From positions 49,560,985 to 49,624,984 of the forward strand of contig NC_092798.1 in NCBI RefSeq assembly GCF_918797505.1: 64,000 bases of DNA, read 5' to 3'. The translations under genes were made by a program, and so were the position numbers. Each line of letters begins with the position of its first letter. The first letter of the stretch is position 1. This document shows positions 44,322-55,117 of the stretch, in pieces. The notes below the pieces were generated by a model. That model was not told the origin of the DNA, searched no databases, and was given only the letters and a program-made list of their open reading frames with translations. Source of the stretch: Bemisia tabaci. Taxonomy: Eukaryota > Arthropoda > Insecta > Hemiptera > Aleyrodidae.

Positions 44322-44710
44322 CAATGAGAATAATCCATGGAGTGTGTGCAAATATTTTAAAAGCATGAGTTGAAAAACGTTAATTCCGCGAGTTTAAAAA
44401 TTAGAACCTAACGTAGAGCGGAGCGGCATGCTGCCGGCGTGAGACTCGCTGGCGCCTACAAACCTAGATAGATACTGCAAGCATTGCGCAATGCTTGAAG
44501 TATCCATTTGTTTGAAGGCGCTGATAAGCGTTCCGCGAGTTTGTCTTGATGTAGACGTAGACTCTCAGGATAGCGTGGGATATCCCCAGAGCTTTTTTTG
44601 AGCTTGGGAGTTGATTTCAGAGAAAAACAGTGGCCACATCGTGTTTCTCGCGAACTTTTACATAAGAATCAACAGTCAAATCGCAAATTCCTCACACATG
44701 CAACATCTCC
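44322..44710 (+). mobile_element. C3 plus B right half, composite fragment
   Basis: 44322-44536 is family C (GAGCGGCATGCTGCCGGCGT, hairpin 44451-44521). From CCGCGAGTTTGTCTTGATG onward it is the right arm of B, ending CATGCAACATCTCC. The C-to-B junction is the same as in B2/C2. The left half of B is absent. Confidence 0.85.
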
Positions 44711-45019
44711 ATCGAGCTAGCACAGCAAGGGAAAGTCTGAAGCCGCGTTCAAACAATCAGGAAATACCGTTTTCCTTGCCTGACTACGGCTTCAGAGTAA
44801 AAATCCAATTTGAAAATATTCTTTCAAATTGGTTCCCATTTCGGCGTTGTCGACGGGGTTTCTTTGCCATTTGAGTTTCAAAAATAATCTGAAAAATTCC
44901 CAGAGGCTTAGTTTACTGTGTGCTTTCAGAAAAGGAATTTGAAAAAATGTGTGCCAATGGCCCATTTAATAGATAATTCCTCTTATCGTCTCAGCCGATT
45001 GGATGTACAAGGTTTATTC

Positions 45020-45268
45020 GAGGAGCTTGGAAGACAAAGCGCGTAAGTGTAGATTTTTAAACAATTGAGATCATGATTTCAAGTAAAATCAGTCTTAATG
45101 TACCTTCTGTGACAAATTCTCTCCCAAATTCCAAGTTTTAAGCATAAAAATAAACTCAGTTTAAACTTTCTTTCCATAAGGATCCATGTAATTTCGAAAC
45201 TTCAAACAGGTATTTCTCGAAATATAAAAAATTGCCCATATGCGCCCTATGTCCTCCAAGCCCCTCAT
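45020..45268. mobile_element. Family T MITE (T2)
   Basis: GAGGAGCTTGGAAGACAAAG to CCTCCAAGCCCCTC. The interior matches T1 (ACTTTCTTTCCATAAGGATC). Flanks ATTC/ATTT agree 3 of 4. Confidence 0.8.
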
Positions 45269-45310
45269 TTTATGTTTTAAGGTTTTGCAAATCATAACGG
45301 AAACGTTCAG

Positions 45311-45868
45311 AATGGACCACTAGACGAGGTACGAATTTCAGCATTCTGATTCATGTTTCTCAACCAAAATTTCACGTAGAACACGATGCGCACAACGAAA
45401 ATTACCGAAATCAACTCCTTACGAAGATATTTAATGATTCTTGATGCGTAAATTCAAACCACCCGCTCATGAAAACTCAATGCTCTACGTGATTCACATC
45501 GCGCGCTAAACGTTATCATGACAGTCTCTGCGATATAAAAATCTGGCAACCTCAATCTTGACGCTTTGGCTCAGCTATAGCAAATTGCTTATAGTTTGAA
45601 CAACACATGGTGAGAAATTGAACATTGCTTCGATTGAGAAGCTTGCTGAAACCGTTGCCTGTGCGCGATTTGACTCACGTAGAACTTTGAGTTTCATGTG
45701 AGCGGGCAGTTCAAATTCCTCGTACCCAATGTGAAATAAAAACGTTGATATCTTCGTTAGGAGTTAGTTTCAGTAATTTTCGTTGCGCTAATCGTGTTCT
45801 ACGTAAAATTCTGGTTATGAAACATGTAACAGATTGCTTAAATTTATACCTTGTCTAGTGGTCCATTA
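45311..45868 (-). mobile_element. Family N long-TIR element (N2)
   Basis: AATGGACCACTAGACGAGGT to ACCTTGTCTAGTGGTCCATT. Colinear with N1 but inverted over its full length, for example AACAACACATGG here against CCATGTGTTGTT in N1. No coding frame. Confidence 0.88.
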
Positions 45869-45869
45869 T

Positions 45870-46875
45870 TTTATTCAATTTCAAATTGTCAGCGGTATGT
45901 ATTTGTAGCTGTGTAGCGAAAACAGAAAGTTGAATGTGACACGAATTTGTTAGATTTAGCTTGTCTTAATTATCCACAAGAATCTTGGAAATCCACAACT
46001 GTTCGTAGGAAATGACTGAATGATGGGAGGTTCATCACAATTTAAAAGTTGACTTTCCTGTTGAATTCTTGGCTGATCGAATGGGCGGGGTGTATTTCAT
46101 GTTTTTGTAGGTATTTTCAAACCTTAATGAATTCAGAATAGACTTTGCATAAGCGCGTTTTTTTCTTCTTAAGTTCTCTCTCACATGATTACGCTCAACA
46201 ATATTAAAAAGCTCTTCAGTAACATTAAAAAGAGATTTGGGTGAGAAGAGTGGTTTGAACGTTCATGGAACGTACGGTGTATCGGTGTATGTTTGATCCT
46301 GATATTTTTTTTACCTCTATGAATTTCCGTGGCGCTCAAATCCTGGAAAAACCAGGAATTATCAACGTGTATATCTGAGAAAGACAAATATTCGGAAATC
46401 CGCGTTGTCCCGACCTTGAAGAATGAATCAAAAGATAAAACAAATGGTATCTTCTTTTAACCTCTGAGAAAAACTTAGTTCTTTCCCTCAGATTCTCATG
46501 AAGGGTATATCAGAAGAAAATATCAAAGGTGGAAACTTTTAAGAATTCTGAACAACTAAATATAGATTGCATCAAAGTCAGGGATAACCCGGAAAACCGG
46601 GAGAAGTCAAATAATTTAGGTGAAAACCGGGAAGCTTCAGGGGAAATGACAAATGTTTCGAGGAAAAATCGTCAAATACCTTCTATTTGCTTTCAACGAT
46701 TCTTTTAACGTTCCAAAATATTAGATGTTGCATGTACATGGTTTGAGGGTTGGTGACTTTTATGACAATCCTCCGTATAATCAAATGTCAAGGAATCGTA
46801 ATAAAATTTGTCTAGGAAATTTAAGAAAGGTCTCGGAATTTCATCTTTTAAATTTTGAAAGCAAGCTTGTGTACA
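45870..46875. other. Low-copy stretch, no gene
   Basis: 46575-46650 has hAT-like internal words (AGTCAGGGATAACCCGG, AAAACCGGGA) shared with the CAGGGTTGCC element at 35175. Otherwise nothing is recognised. Confidence 0.4.
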
Positions 46876-46878
46876 AAT

Positions 46879-47000
46879 GGACGTATTGTTGCCAAACGGA
46901 ACTATCTGTATTAAGACATGAGCCCTGAGACCCATAAGGATATGTGCATAACAGGACTCACGTCATAATGCACATAACCCCGCTCGGCAGAAATACGTCC
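46879..47000. mobile_element. Family H MITE (H3)
   Basis: 122 bp, GGACGTATTGTTGCCAAACG to GGCAGAAATACGTCC. Flanks AAAT/ACAT agree 3 of 4. It contains the family hairpin words GAGCCCTGAGACCCATAAGG. Confidence 0.88.
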
Positions 47001-47299
47001 ACATACATGGTAAAGTCTCGATTATCTGCGATGATTGAAACCGGAGCTACCGCGGATAAGCATAATTTGCGCATAATCTGAAATAATTAAGCGATTTGGC
47101 GGGAAAAAAGTATTGAAAGGCTGTATTTGAAATTTAAAAGGAATTATTAAACAAATTTTAAGTAATAGATGTATAAAAGTAATTAATTGATTGAAAATGA
47201 ATACGTTTTACTTCAAAGAAGTTATTTTTTCAAACATCGCGCGAGGAAAGCAGGGAATTTTTCACAAACGTTGTCGCTATAAAAATTGCAGCGTTTTTG

Positions 47300-47603
47300 G
47301 GTTTCATAAAAACGCATATCTGCATAGAGAAACCAGTGTCACGTATGTTGTTTCTAAAATGAGGCAGAAATTAATAGTGGTTCCTCATTGCAAATGTATT
47401 CCAACTAAGCGAGACTCCACTGTATTATGGATTTTTTAGAATGCCCTCGGTTCCTTCGATTGATTGCTTAAGTGGACGGCATATAATCTGGAACTATAAT
47501 TTCTGGCTCAGCGTAGAAACAACGTATGCACCATCCATCAGTTTCCTTATGCACTTACGTGTTTTTACGGATGAGCCAGTAACTGTAGTCCTGAATTGAA
47601 AAT
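47300..47603. mobile_element. Two X-family fragments (X6, X7)
   Basis: 47317-47413 (CATATCTGCATAGAGAAACC, TAGTGGTTCCTCATTGCAAA) and 47470-47603 (TATAATTTCTGGCTCAGCG, AACGTATGCACC, GAGCCAGTAACTGTAGTCC) match X. Neither has both intact ends. Confidence 0.6.
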
Positions 47604-47747
47604 GAAATCCAATTCAGCTTTTCATCACTTCGCTAACATTCCGTTCCGTAAAATTATAAGAACGTTCACTGGTGCGGAAGAAACGGGGTTCGGTCGAGAG
47701 AGCAACCAAACAGTAGTCAGAAAACCAGCCGATTCGGGACTCTCAAG

Positions 47748-48461
47748 CAGGCCCGCCACATCCCATCTCGGGCCCTGCTACCAGTTTTAAGGTCCGGACC
47801 CCAAGCACGGAGGGGGAAGGGGGTCCAAGGGGCGTCCCCCGAGAAATTTTAGAATTTATACGACTAATCAGACGCATTTTGAGGCTTCCATAAAGAATTT
47901 TTCCATCAATTTCTGCGGAATAATTATGTTTTTTTTCTACTTTCAGTACAAAATACTTGCGAATTGTCGCATTCAAAACATCTGGAACATTTTTATTTTT
48001 ATTTTTATTTTTTTGAGGGGGGGGGGCGGCATATGATACTATTTTCAGTTCTAAGAGGGCCAGGCCCTCCTGGACTCCCCCTTGTTTGTTTATGGCAAGG
48101 GAGTTGAGCCATGAGCCATTGAAGTCGAGGATGCCCAGACTAGAGACTCTTAGCATCTGACGACGGAAGAAAATGAAACGCAGTTACTAAAAATATCCCT
48201 CTGTACTGAAAATCTTGAAAATAGATACAACTTTTCCAGGAAATATACTTCTTTGAAAATTTAAGAATTCTACAGTACCGCAGCGTGTTTCTGAAAATCT
48301 ATTCACCTTTTGCGAAATTTTTAGGGTAAATTTTTCACTTTTTCTTACGAAACAAGGGTTGCATGTGAATTCGTAGTGGTTTTTCACGGGTAACACGGGC
48401 CCCCTCCGGGGCCCGGGCCCCGGTACCAGGGACCCAGTATCCCACCCTTGTGGCGGGCCTG
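47748..48461. mobile_element. hAT-type element with GC-rich ends (S)
   Basis: 714 bp, ends CAGGCCCGCCACA and TGTGGCGGGCCTG, with GGTACCAGGGACCCAGTAT near the right end and CTGCTACCAG near the left. A perfect 8-bp duplication CTCTCAAG lies at 47740-47747 and 48462-48469. Units 2-4 of the host array provide the empty site. No transposase frame. Confidence 0.95.
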
Positions 48462-48949
48462 CTCTCAAGAACCAAAAAATGAGACAGAAAGGAGCTGGAA
48501 AATAGAGCAAAAAAATGAGCCGAAAAAGAGATCAAAAAATGAAGTTTAATTCAGATTTTCATCACACAAAAGCTTCGCTTACATTCCATTCCTTAAAATA
48601 ACAAGAACGATCGCCGGCCCTGAGGAAAGGGGGTAGATCAAGAGAGGCTCCAAGAAAAATTAGTGTGAAAACTAGGCGTTTTGGGACTCCCAAGAGCCGA
48701 AAAATGAGCCAGAAATGAACTGGAAAAGAGAGAAAAAAATGAAGTTCAACGCAGCTTTTTATCACACAAAAACTTCGCAAACATTCCGTTCCATAAAATA
48801 ACAAGAACGATCGCCGGCGCTCGAAACAGAGGTAGATCGAGAGATGAAAGAAGAAAAAGTAGTGAGAAACCAGCCGTTTCGGCACTCCCAAGAGCCAAAA
48901 AATGAGCCAAAAATGAGGCAAAAAAGAGAGTAAAAAATGAATTTCAATA

Positions 48950-49071
48950 GGACTTATTTCTGTCAAACGGAACTATGTGCATTAAGACACGAGCCCTGAG
49001 ACCCGTAAAAATGTATGCATTATAGGGCTCATGTCATAATGCACGTAGTCCCGTTTGACAGAAATACGTCC
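48950..49071. mobile_element. Family H MITE (H4)
   Basis: 122 bp, GGACTTATTTCTGTCAAACG to GACAGAAATACGTCC. Flanks AATA/AATT. The other array units read straight through this point (for example AATTCAGC), so the insertion is certain and the target was A/T-only. Confidence 0.93.
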
Positions 49072-49222
49072 AATTCAGCTTTTTATCACACGAAAACCTC
49101 GCAAACATTTCGTCCCTTAAAATAACAAGAACGATTGCCGGCGCTGAAGGAACGGGGTGGATCGGGAGAGGAACCCAGAAAAAGTAGCGAGAAAACCGGG
49201 CTTTCGGGACTCCCAAGAGCCA

Positions 49223-50195
49223 CCGTGCGCGAGAATCCAGAATCCAGTGCTCGTAACTCCAGGATCATTCCAACCCCCTGCAACCCTCCTCCTTGCTCTC
49301 GGCAGATAAGCGCATGCATATTCAACCATTCGCGAGGGGAGTTTATCGGGGTTTCCGGCCGGACGGAGCCGGGCCCCGCGTCATCCCCGGATAAAAGAAG
49401 CCGCCCAAGAACCGTCGAGGCCTTGTCATACGCTCCGAATTAAAGATTCAGTAACAATCAGGCAAAAAACGAGGAGTGGAATCAACTCCAGGTTGTCGGA
49501 TCGTCTAGCAGTGGCGACCCTTGGAAGTTGGCAACACTGTTTTCCCACATTTGAATATTTAAACATAATTATTGTACGTGTAGGTATCTAATTTGTAGAA
49601 GTAAAAGATAGTTAGTTAGTTAGTTATTATAATTTAAGACATTCAGCGTCTCAGGCTTTTAACGTCTTTACAGATAATTTTGAAAATGGGAGTATAAACG
49701 AAAATTTAGATTTTTAAATTAAGAGAGGTGAAGAGTTTTAGAATTTTGGTGGTAATATTGGGTTCATCGCATGTAAGAGGGTTTAGCCTTAATACCTTAA
49801 TTTGTGTTAATGGAAAGCACTAATACTTATATACTGAGTACTATTACTAGGTAATATGCAGTAATTTTTAATGTAGCGAAAAACACTTCGCGCAGCATGA
49901 ATTAAAATGAACACATATTAAGGCATCAAGGCTACAATACTATTTTTAACCTCTAAATTTAAATGTATGCAAAACGATCAATTCTTGGTGAGGCAAATTA
50001 GCAATCGCCGTCAAATTGCAATCTATTCGTGTTGAATCAACAAATTAAAACAATTTTAAAGTGAAAAAACGAGATAAGAAGTAGTGATTATTATGCTTTG
50101 AATTATGCGATATCTCCTTCTTCTTAAATGCATGGTACCAGCTAGCACACCTGCGAGTTCGTGAATGTCGTCAATTATCTGCGTTGGGTTAGGTT
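49223..50195. other. Low-copy stretch, no gene
   Basis: GC-rich to about 49440, then AT-rich. There is a short GTTA tandem at 49610 and a single DD-like end at 49493. Nothing coding is recognised. Confidence 0.4.
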
Positions 50196-50202
50196 TGGTT
50201 AA

Positions 50203-50725
50203 AACCGGCTCCAGACTACGCGGTATTCGCCGAGTACCGAGCCGAGTCACGAATATTCGGGGTTCGAGAAGCGACGGGCAGATTCGAGCGTTTCCACGAG
50301 TGTACAGCGCCACACTACTCGTAAAAGTCGTACTTGGCTCGTCATTTGGCAAATAACGAATTTCTGATGGGATAGGACGAATGTTCGCCAAGTGAAAAAA
50401 AAACACTGGAAAACGCTGCACCTCTTCGCCCCCTTCCTACAAAACTATAGCGAACATTCGGCGAGTGAGGACGAGTAGTCTGGATGACACCCCGATGTTG
50501 CCCTGATGTCGCGATGGACGCTCGGCTTCGTGCTCGCGATCCCTTTGACTCGTGTCACAAAAACCGACTTTTAGTGGGTTGGGGCGAATGCCGAGCCGAG
50601 TGACTCGCCTCGCGTCAACACGAGCCAAGTCGACGCGAATGTTCCATCCAGACTACGCGGGACTTGCCGAATATTCGGTATTCGGCGAGTAATATTCGGC
50701 GAATGCCGCGTAGTCTGGAGCCGGC
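50203..50725. mobile_element. TTAA-flanked MITE, piggyBac-like (EE)
   Basis: Inverted ends CCGGCTCCAGACTACGCGG and its exact complement. TTAA at 50199-50202 and 50726-50729. Seven or more subterminal GAAT-TTCGGCGAGT-like words occur in both orientations. About 523 bp, one copy, no transposase. A TTAA duplication is the piggyBac hallmark, but the extra A's after the left TTAA are imperfect. Confidence 0.75.
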
Positions 50726-50729
50726 TTAA

Positions 50730-51257
50730 GCAACTAAACTAACTCCGCGGCAAAGCAGAGAGTATCGCTGGATTTGAAGGCGTTCCAAGCTGAGAGCGTA
50801 CCTTGAATTTCTTCGCTAAAGAATCCTTTACTATACCGATGTTTTCGTAATTGCAATTTGACGAATTGACAAGTGAGGAGCTTGCAAATTGCCGGCGATT
50901 GCTGACCGCCTGCGATATACGTTTCTCTACTTACTTTGATTATGACTGTTCATTTCGAAAAAAATTTGCGTAAAAATGTGGAATTTGAACTAATTTACTC
51001 TTTTGTTTTTTTCTAGGTAAGTGACATGGGATTATGTTTCATCCGAAGTGAGATAAGACGCATTTTTTGAAGTTGCAATTACAAGAAAGGTAAAGTGCGT
51101 TACCCCATCTGTTTACGTAAAACTTAAAGCGAATCTTCTCTGCCAGATTTTACAATGAAAAAATGCTAATTTAACCATCCCGTGGTTAAATTAGCTCCGT
51201 TTGCAAAGAATGTACTTTTGAAACATGGCGGACATATTTTTTATCAATTTAATTGTT
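50730..51257. other. Low-copy AT-rich stretch, no gene
   Basis: Sequence TTTTTTTCTAG then GTAAGTGACATGG near 51010 has splice-like words but no supporting frame. No repeat copies. Confidence 0.35.
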
Positions 51258-51261
51258 AAAT

Positions 51262-51398
51262 GGATTAAATTTTGCAATAGGGAACCACTATTTCTGTCGC
51301 TTCCATAAAGGCACCTTTCTGCATAGGGAAACCAATGGCATTTATGTTTTTTCTAAAATGAGTCAGGAATAGTGGTTCCTTATTACAAATTGTAATCC
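51262..51398. mobile_element. Family X MITE, complete (X1)
   Basis: 137 bp, GGATTAAATTTTGCAATAGG to AATTGTAATCC, with AACCACTATT and AATAGTGGTT inside. A perfect AAAT duplication lies at 51258-51261 and 51399-51402. It gives the reference length for X. Confidence 0.9.
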
Positions 51399-51402
51399 AA
51401 AT

Positions 51403-51895
51403 CAACAACCAATTATTTTCCGTGTAACCAAACTTTTGTGTTGCATTTCTTTCCGTGTACCGGCAACTCCGACGCAAGGAAGCGACTTGGCGCAGGGCTT
51501 GGCTAACAAAGTGACGAGACGGTGGACTGTTTTGATAACTGAATCGAACTGTCTCGCCGAGCCACAGTGCGGGGGACGGGGGGCGGGGGTCGCCGAAGGG
51601 AGGGCAGGGATGCACATGAAAGATAAATGAAGGAACAACAATGTTTGCGAGATTATTCTTCGAGTCGGAGTGGATTTAAAACGGCGTTTGTCTCAGTCGT
51701 CCCGTTTTGTAAGCGCATCAATTATGCACTGCTCGGCTCCGTGGAGTCCCGGACCGTGTCTTTGAATTAGAGGCTCCTTTGTATGTAGCCGAGCGGTAAT
51801 TCCGGGCGGCCATGAGAGCAGACATTAACCCACCCAGCACACATGAGCTCCGGCTTCTCTGGCAACGTCATCCCATCTTTCAGTCTCTCAACTCG
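51403..51895. other. GC-rich low-copy stretch, no gene
   Basis: Opposing frames at 51402-51641 (Pro/Ala-rich) reflect composition. No repeats. Confidence 0.35.
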
Positions 51896-51897
51896 CC

Positions 51898-52550
51898 GTT
51901 TTCCTTACGAAAGAACGTAACTACATTCCGATGTTGCCGAATCTCCTCTTGCAAATTGCAGTTTTAACTGTGGAATCTTGGGCGTTTCTAACTGAAAATT
52001 TCACCGATATTTCGCCTAATCTCATGCAAAAATCATTAAAATTTTGGACAAAAATTGAACGGGTTCATGCTTGTAAAGCATCGAATTATCTCCGTCAATT
52101 CGCCGTTTTCCAAAGGAATTCACTGAAAAAAAATAATGTGCTCTTTTAGCACCTAGGATGTCAAAAATGTGTCTGGTGGTCCCAAGATGCTGCCTTTGCT
52201 GACCCCGCAGTTAACTTTACATCTTATGAATGCAAATTCAACTGCGTAGGCAATCAAGGCAGCATCTCAGGATCACCAGACACATTTTTGACATCCTAGG
52301 TGCTAAAACAGCAAGGTTGCATGATTGACTCAAACTATTCAATTTTCCACCAGAGTGTGCTCAAACAATTCAATTTCACCAGACTGTACCTGTGCAACTT
52401 TGGTCCAAAATTTGACTGATTTGTGATGGAGTTGGAAGAAAAACTGGTGAACTTTTCAGTTAAAAAGGCCCGAGATTATAGCCTTGTATAAAATTACGAT
52501 TTGCGAGGGGAGTTTGGCAACATTGAAATTTCGTTACGTCTTTCCGTGGG
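51898..52550. mobile_element. Family HH element split by Z (HH1)
   Basis: Left end GAAAGAACGTAACTACATTC then GATGTTGCCGAATCTCC, right end GGAGTTTGGCAACATTGAAAT then CGTTACGTCTTTCC. The interior aligns with HH2. A second HH-like end follows at 52565-52604 (GGAATGGAGTTACGTTT). Confidence 0.75.
52144..52309. mobile_element. Foldback MITE (Z)
   Basis: Arms of about 55 bp: TTTTAGCACCTAGGATGTCA, AAAATGTGTCTGGTG and ATGCTGCCTT, with their complements. 166 bp with a centre around AACTTTACATC. One copy, inserted in HH1. Confidence 0.88.
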
Positions 52551-52604
52551 AGAATGACAAATTTAGCAACTTTGGAATGGAGTTACGTTTATTTGTCCGG
52601 AAGC

Positions 52605-53860
52605 TTTCACTCGTGATTGGTCGCATCAAGATCATCTTACTCAACTCTACTCTTTTCTGGAATAAATTTCTAGGGCTTTAGCATTGGTCATCTTTTTTGG
52701 TGTCTAGAAAAAGAAGAATTTCCCAATTACTTTTTTTTGCAGCGAGTCAAAGATTCATGAGGGGCTTCGTGAATTCTTCTCTCGTAATCGCAAAAATCAT
52801 GACACAGCGGTGGCGCCCTCTACGCGGAAAAAAGTCCCACGACGAGTCGCTGAAGATTTTCGGTGAGAGAGGCCAATGACTAGTCAGGCTAAAAAACATA
52901 CCACAACTGAAACAAAAAGATAATTTTAAATTAAAGCCAGCTCAGAACGAGGAAGTTTCACCAAAACGCGCCCTGCTAAAAGTTAGAAAAATGCCAGCAC
53001 AGTTAGTTACGCCGCGACCAACGATCCCCTGGGCGGCAAGTAGGGATGAAAACAAATTATCCACGATTTTTATCAATGAAACCGCATGCGTGGAAACGTG
53101 ACGATTATACGTGACGCGCGGTGATTATTAATAATTTAATTTGGTGAAGTTATGTTTGCCGCAGCGCGCCGGAAATAATACAAATGAATTGGTCTCGGTA
53201 GGGTGTTAGCCCGAAAACTCTCTCCTCCCTCTCCCCTCCTTTTTGGCCGACGTCGTCAGAAACAAACGTGTTCCCTTCCAGTATGAGCTTTGAAATGTAC
53301 ACGAACATATGCTTTCTAAGGCTCATCTGAAAATTGCACATCCTCTCCTTTACCGACCGGAGGATCTTGTTTCATGACTGAGCTGAAAAAGCTCTAACGT
53401 GCGTAAAATTTATGCGGGAGATGAGTGGTTCTTGCCGAGAGTGTCAGTGGCAACACGTCTTGGTCATTAAAGTCGCTGGACACACCATCGATCATCGCTT
53501 AGAACGGAGGCATTTCTCAGGATCGAGGCTACAAACCGAAAATACTCCCTCCTTGAAGGGTGTTTAATCGACCCGACGCTATTTTTTACCCTGCCCTGAT
53601 TTCGACCATTTTAGGGGTCAATCCTCTAAAAAGGAAGAGATGGTTGCGCCGATCCCGGAATTGTAAGAATTTGCGATGAATTTACTGCGAAAATTTGGAT
53701 AACTATTGTTACTCGTGACGATACACCCCCTCTGTATTATTCGCAAAAAATAACACAGCGCATTATAATAATAAATAAATAAATAAATAATGAACATCAT
53801 AATTAAATTGGTAATTTTGAAAAATAGAGTGTAAGAGTGAGAGAAAAGAGTGTTAGGAAA
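52605..53860. other. Low-copy stretch, no gene
   Basis: About 1.25 kb without recognisable repeats beyond an AATA microsatellite at 53768. Small frames only. Confidence 0.4.
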
Positions 53861-53863
53861 GGA

Positions 53864-53911
53864 AACCTCGCATTCGATACAGAAATCGATAGCTATATCG
53901 AATGCGAGGTT
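53864..53911 (+). repeat. Perfect 16-bp-stem hairpin followed by T8
   Basis: AACCTCGCATTCGATA and TATCGAATGCGAGGTT are separated by 16 nt that include ATCGAT. A run of T follows. There is no second copy in the window. It may be a foldback footprint or a transcribed hairpin. Confidence 0.8.
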
Positions 53912-54032
53912 TTTTTTCTAAGACTACTCTGCTTCCATTTATCTGAATTTTGCCAATTTTTGGGTTTGGAATGTTTTTTTGGGGGGCTCATGCGCAAGGG
54001 CGCTATCGTTCCTTTTTTTGCTTAAAATTAAA

Positions 54033-54120
54033 CAACTGCCGAGATTTTCTACTTAATCGATGCGATGTATCGCATGCGGGTTCGACCATGTCACTTGAGC
54101 TTGACGAATCACCTTAACCT
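54033..54120 (+). repeat. Two-copy repeat II (copy 2)
   Basis: Matches the reverse complement of 18543-18640. It contains CGATGCGATGTATCGCATGC. Confidence 0.5.
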
Positions 54121-54734
54121 ATCTTCTCACTGACTATTGACAAACTTTAGAAAGGGCAGTAAGAATGATCTTCTGGGATCGATTCAAATAAACTCTTGAT
54201 CCACTACGATTCAACTCATCGCTCCTTCATTTCCTTATGAAACTCTACGCACAACTCTCAAGTTGGTTTAGTTGCTTAACCCAACTTAACCCGACGTAGT
54301 TCGATCTCCATAGTTTTAAAGACGCATGAGTAGCAAGTCACAACATATTTTGTAATAGTAGAGCACATATTGCTCGATGAAGCATGTAACACGTCAAAGT
54401 ACAAAGACAACAATATTTGCAGTCGCTTTTGGTTCGCTTGGAAATGAAGTCGCTTTGGAGATGTTCCCTTCCAAAATTATCGATTCAAATAAACTCTTGA
54501 TTAGAACTGCTTCCTGTTCGCAAACAAAATGGCAACGCCCGAGTGACGACGGCTGCTTGCGACGGAACGGATGCGCAGGTGACGTGTCGCAACGGCAAGC
54601 GGATTCTAACCGCGAACCTTGTGTGAAATTTCATCTGCTACTTCGATACGCACAACGCATCGCTCAATCGCAGCCCGCTATCTCCGCACGGAGGATAACA
54701 AGTAGGCGCCGATACCACGCTCCACTTGCGGGGT
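54121..54734. other. Low-copy stretch, no gene
   Basis: A 123-codon plus-strand frame at 54377-54748 has no recognised domain and runs into L3. A short direct repeat (CGATTCAAATAAACTCTTGAT at 54180 and 54480) is present. Confidence 0.35.
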
Positions 54735-54742
54735 TTCCGTAT

Positions 54743-54907
54743 CAGTAGCGTGGCGTGCTTTGCGATATATCGATTGTTATGCCATTTAAACCTATGGAAA
54801 AAGATCGATAAACAGGGTGTTCGCAGGGAACACCTTAATAATCGATTCTTTACCATAGGTTTAAATGGCATAACAATCGATATATCGCAATTCACGCCAC
54901 GCCACTG
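54743..54907. mobile_element. hAT-type MITE, family L (L3)
   Basis: 165 bp, CAGTAGCGTGGCGTG to CACGCCACGCCACTG, with a perfect duplication TTCCGTAT at 54735-54742 and 54908-54915. Arms carry ATATCGATTGTTATGCCAT and its complement. Confidence 0.95.
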
Positions 54908-54925
54908 TTCCGTATCACCGGTAGG

Positions 54926-55090
54926 CAGTGGCGTGGCGTGACCTGCGATGTATCGATTGATCTGCCATTTAAACCCATGAAAAAGGATCGATAAAGAGGG
55001 TGTTCGCAACGAACACCTTAATAATCGATTCTTCAGTATAGCTTCAAATGGGGAAAATGTCGACAATCGATTTTTCACGCTCCGTCACTG
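54926..55090. mobile_element. hAT-type MITE, family L (L4)
   Basis: 165 bp, CAGTGGCGTGGCGTG to CGCTCCGTCACTG, only 18 bp from L3 and in the same orientation. Flanking 8-mers agree at half the positions. The right arm differs from L3 (GCTTCAAATGGGGAAAATG) and is closer to L6. Confidence 0.9.
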
Positions 55091-55117
55091 CTAGACGGGT
55101 GCTCTGCTTGCCAGGGA

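Larger units (their letters stand above)
47604..49222 (+). repeat. Four-unit 200-bp tandem array
   Basis: Units start at 47604, 48541, 48741 and 48939. Each has GCTTTT-ATCACAC, TAAAATAACAAGAACGATCG or a variant, and GGGACTCCCAAGAGCC. Unit 1 is split by S and unit 4 by H4. Net unit lengths are about 198-215 bp. Confidence 0.9.

Noticed and set aside
47604..49222. CRISPR-like array
   Set aside because: Units of about 200 bp are repeated in full without short repeats and unique spacers, and the sequence is eukaryotic.
53898..53920. Hairpin plus T-run as a bacterial terminator
   Set aside because: Nothing else in the window is bacterial and there is no upstream gene.
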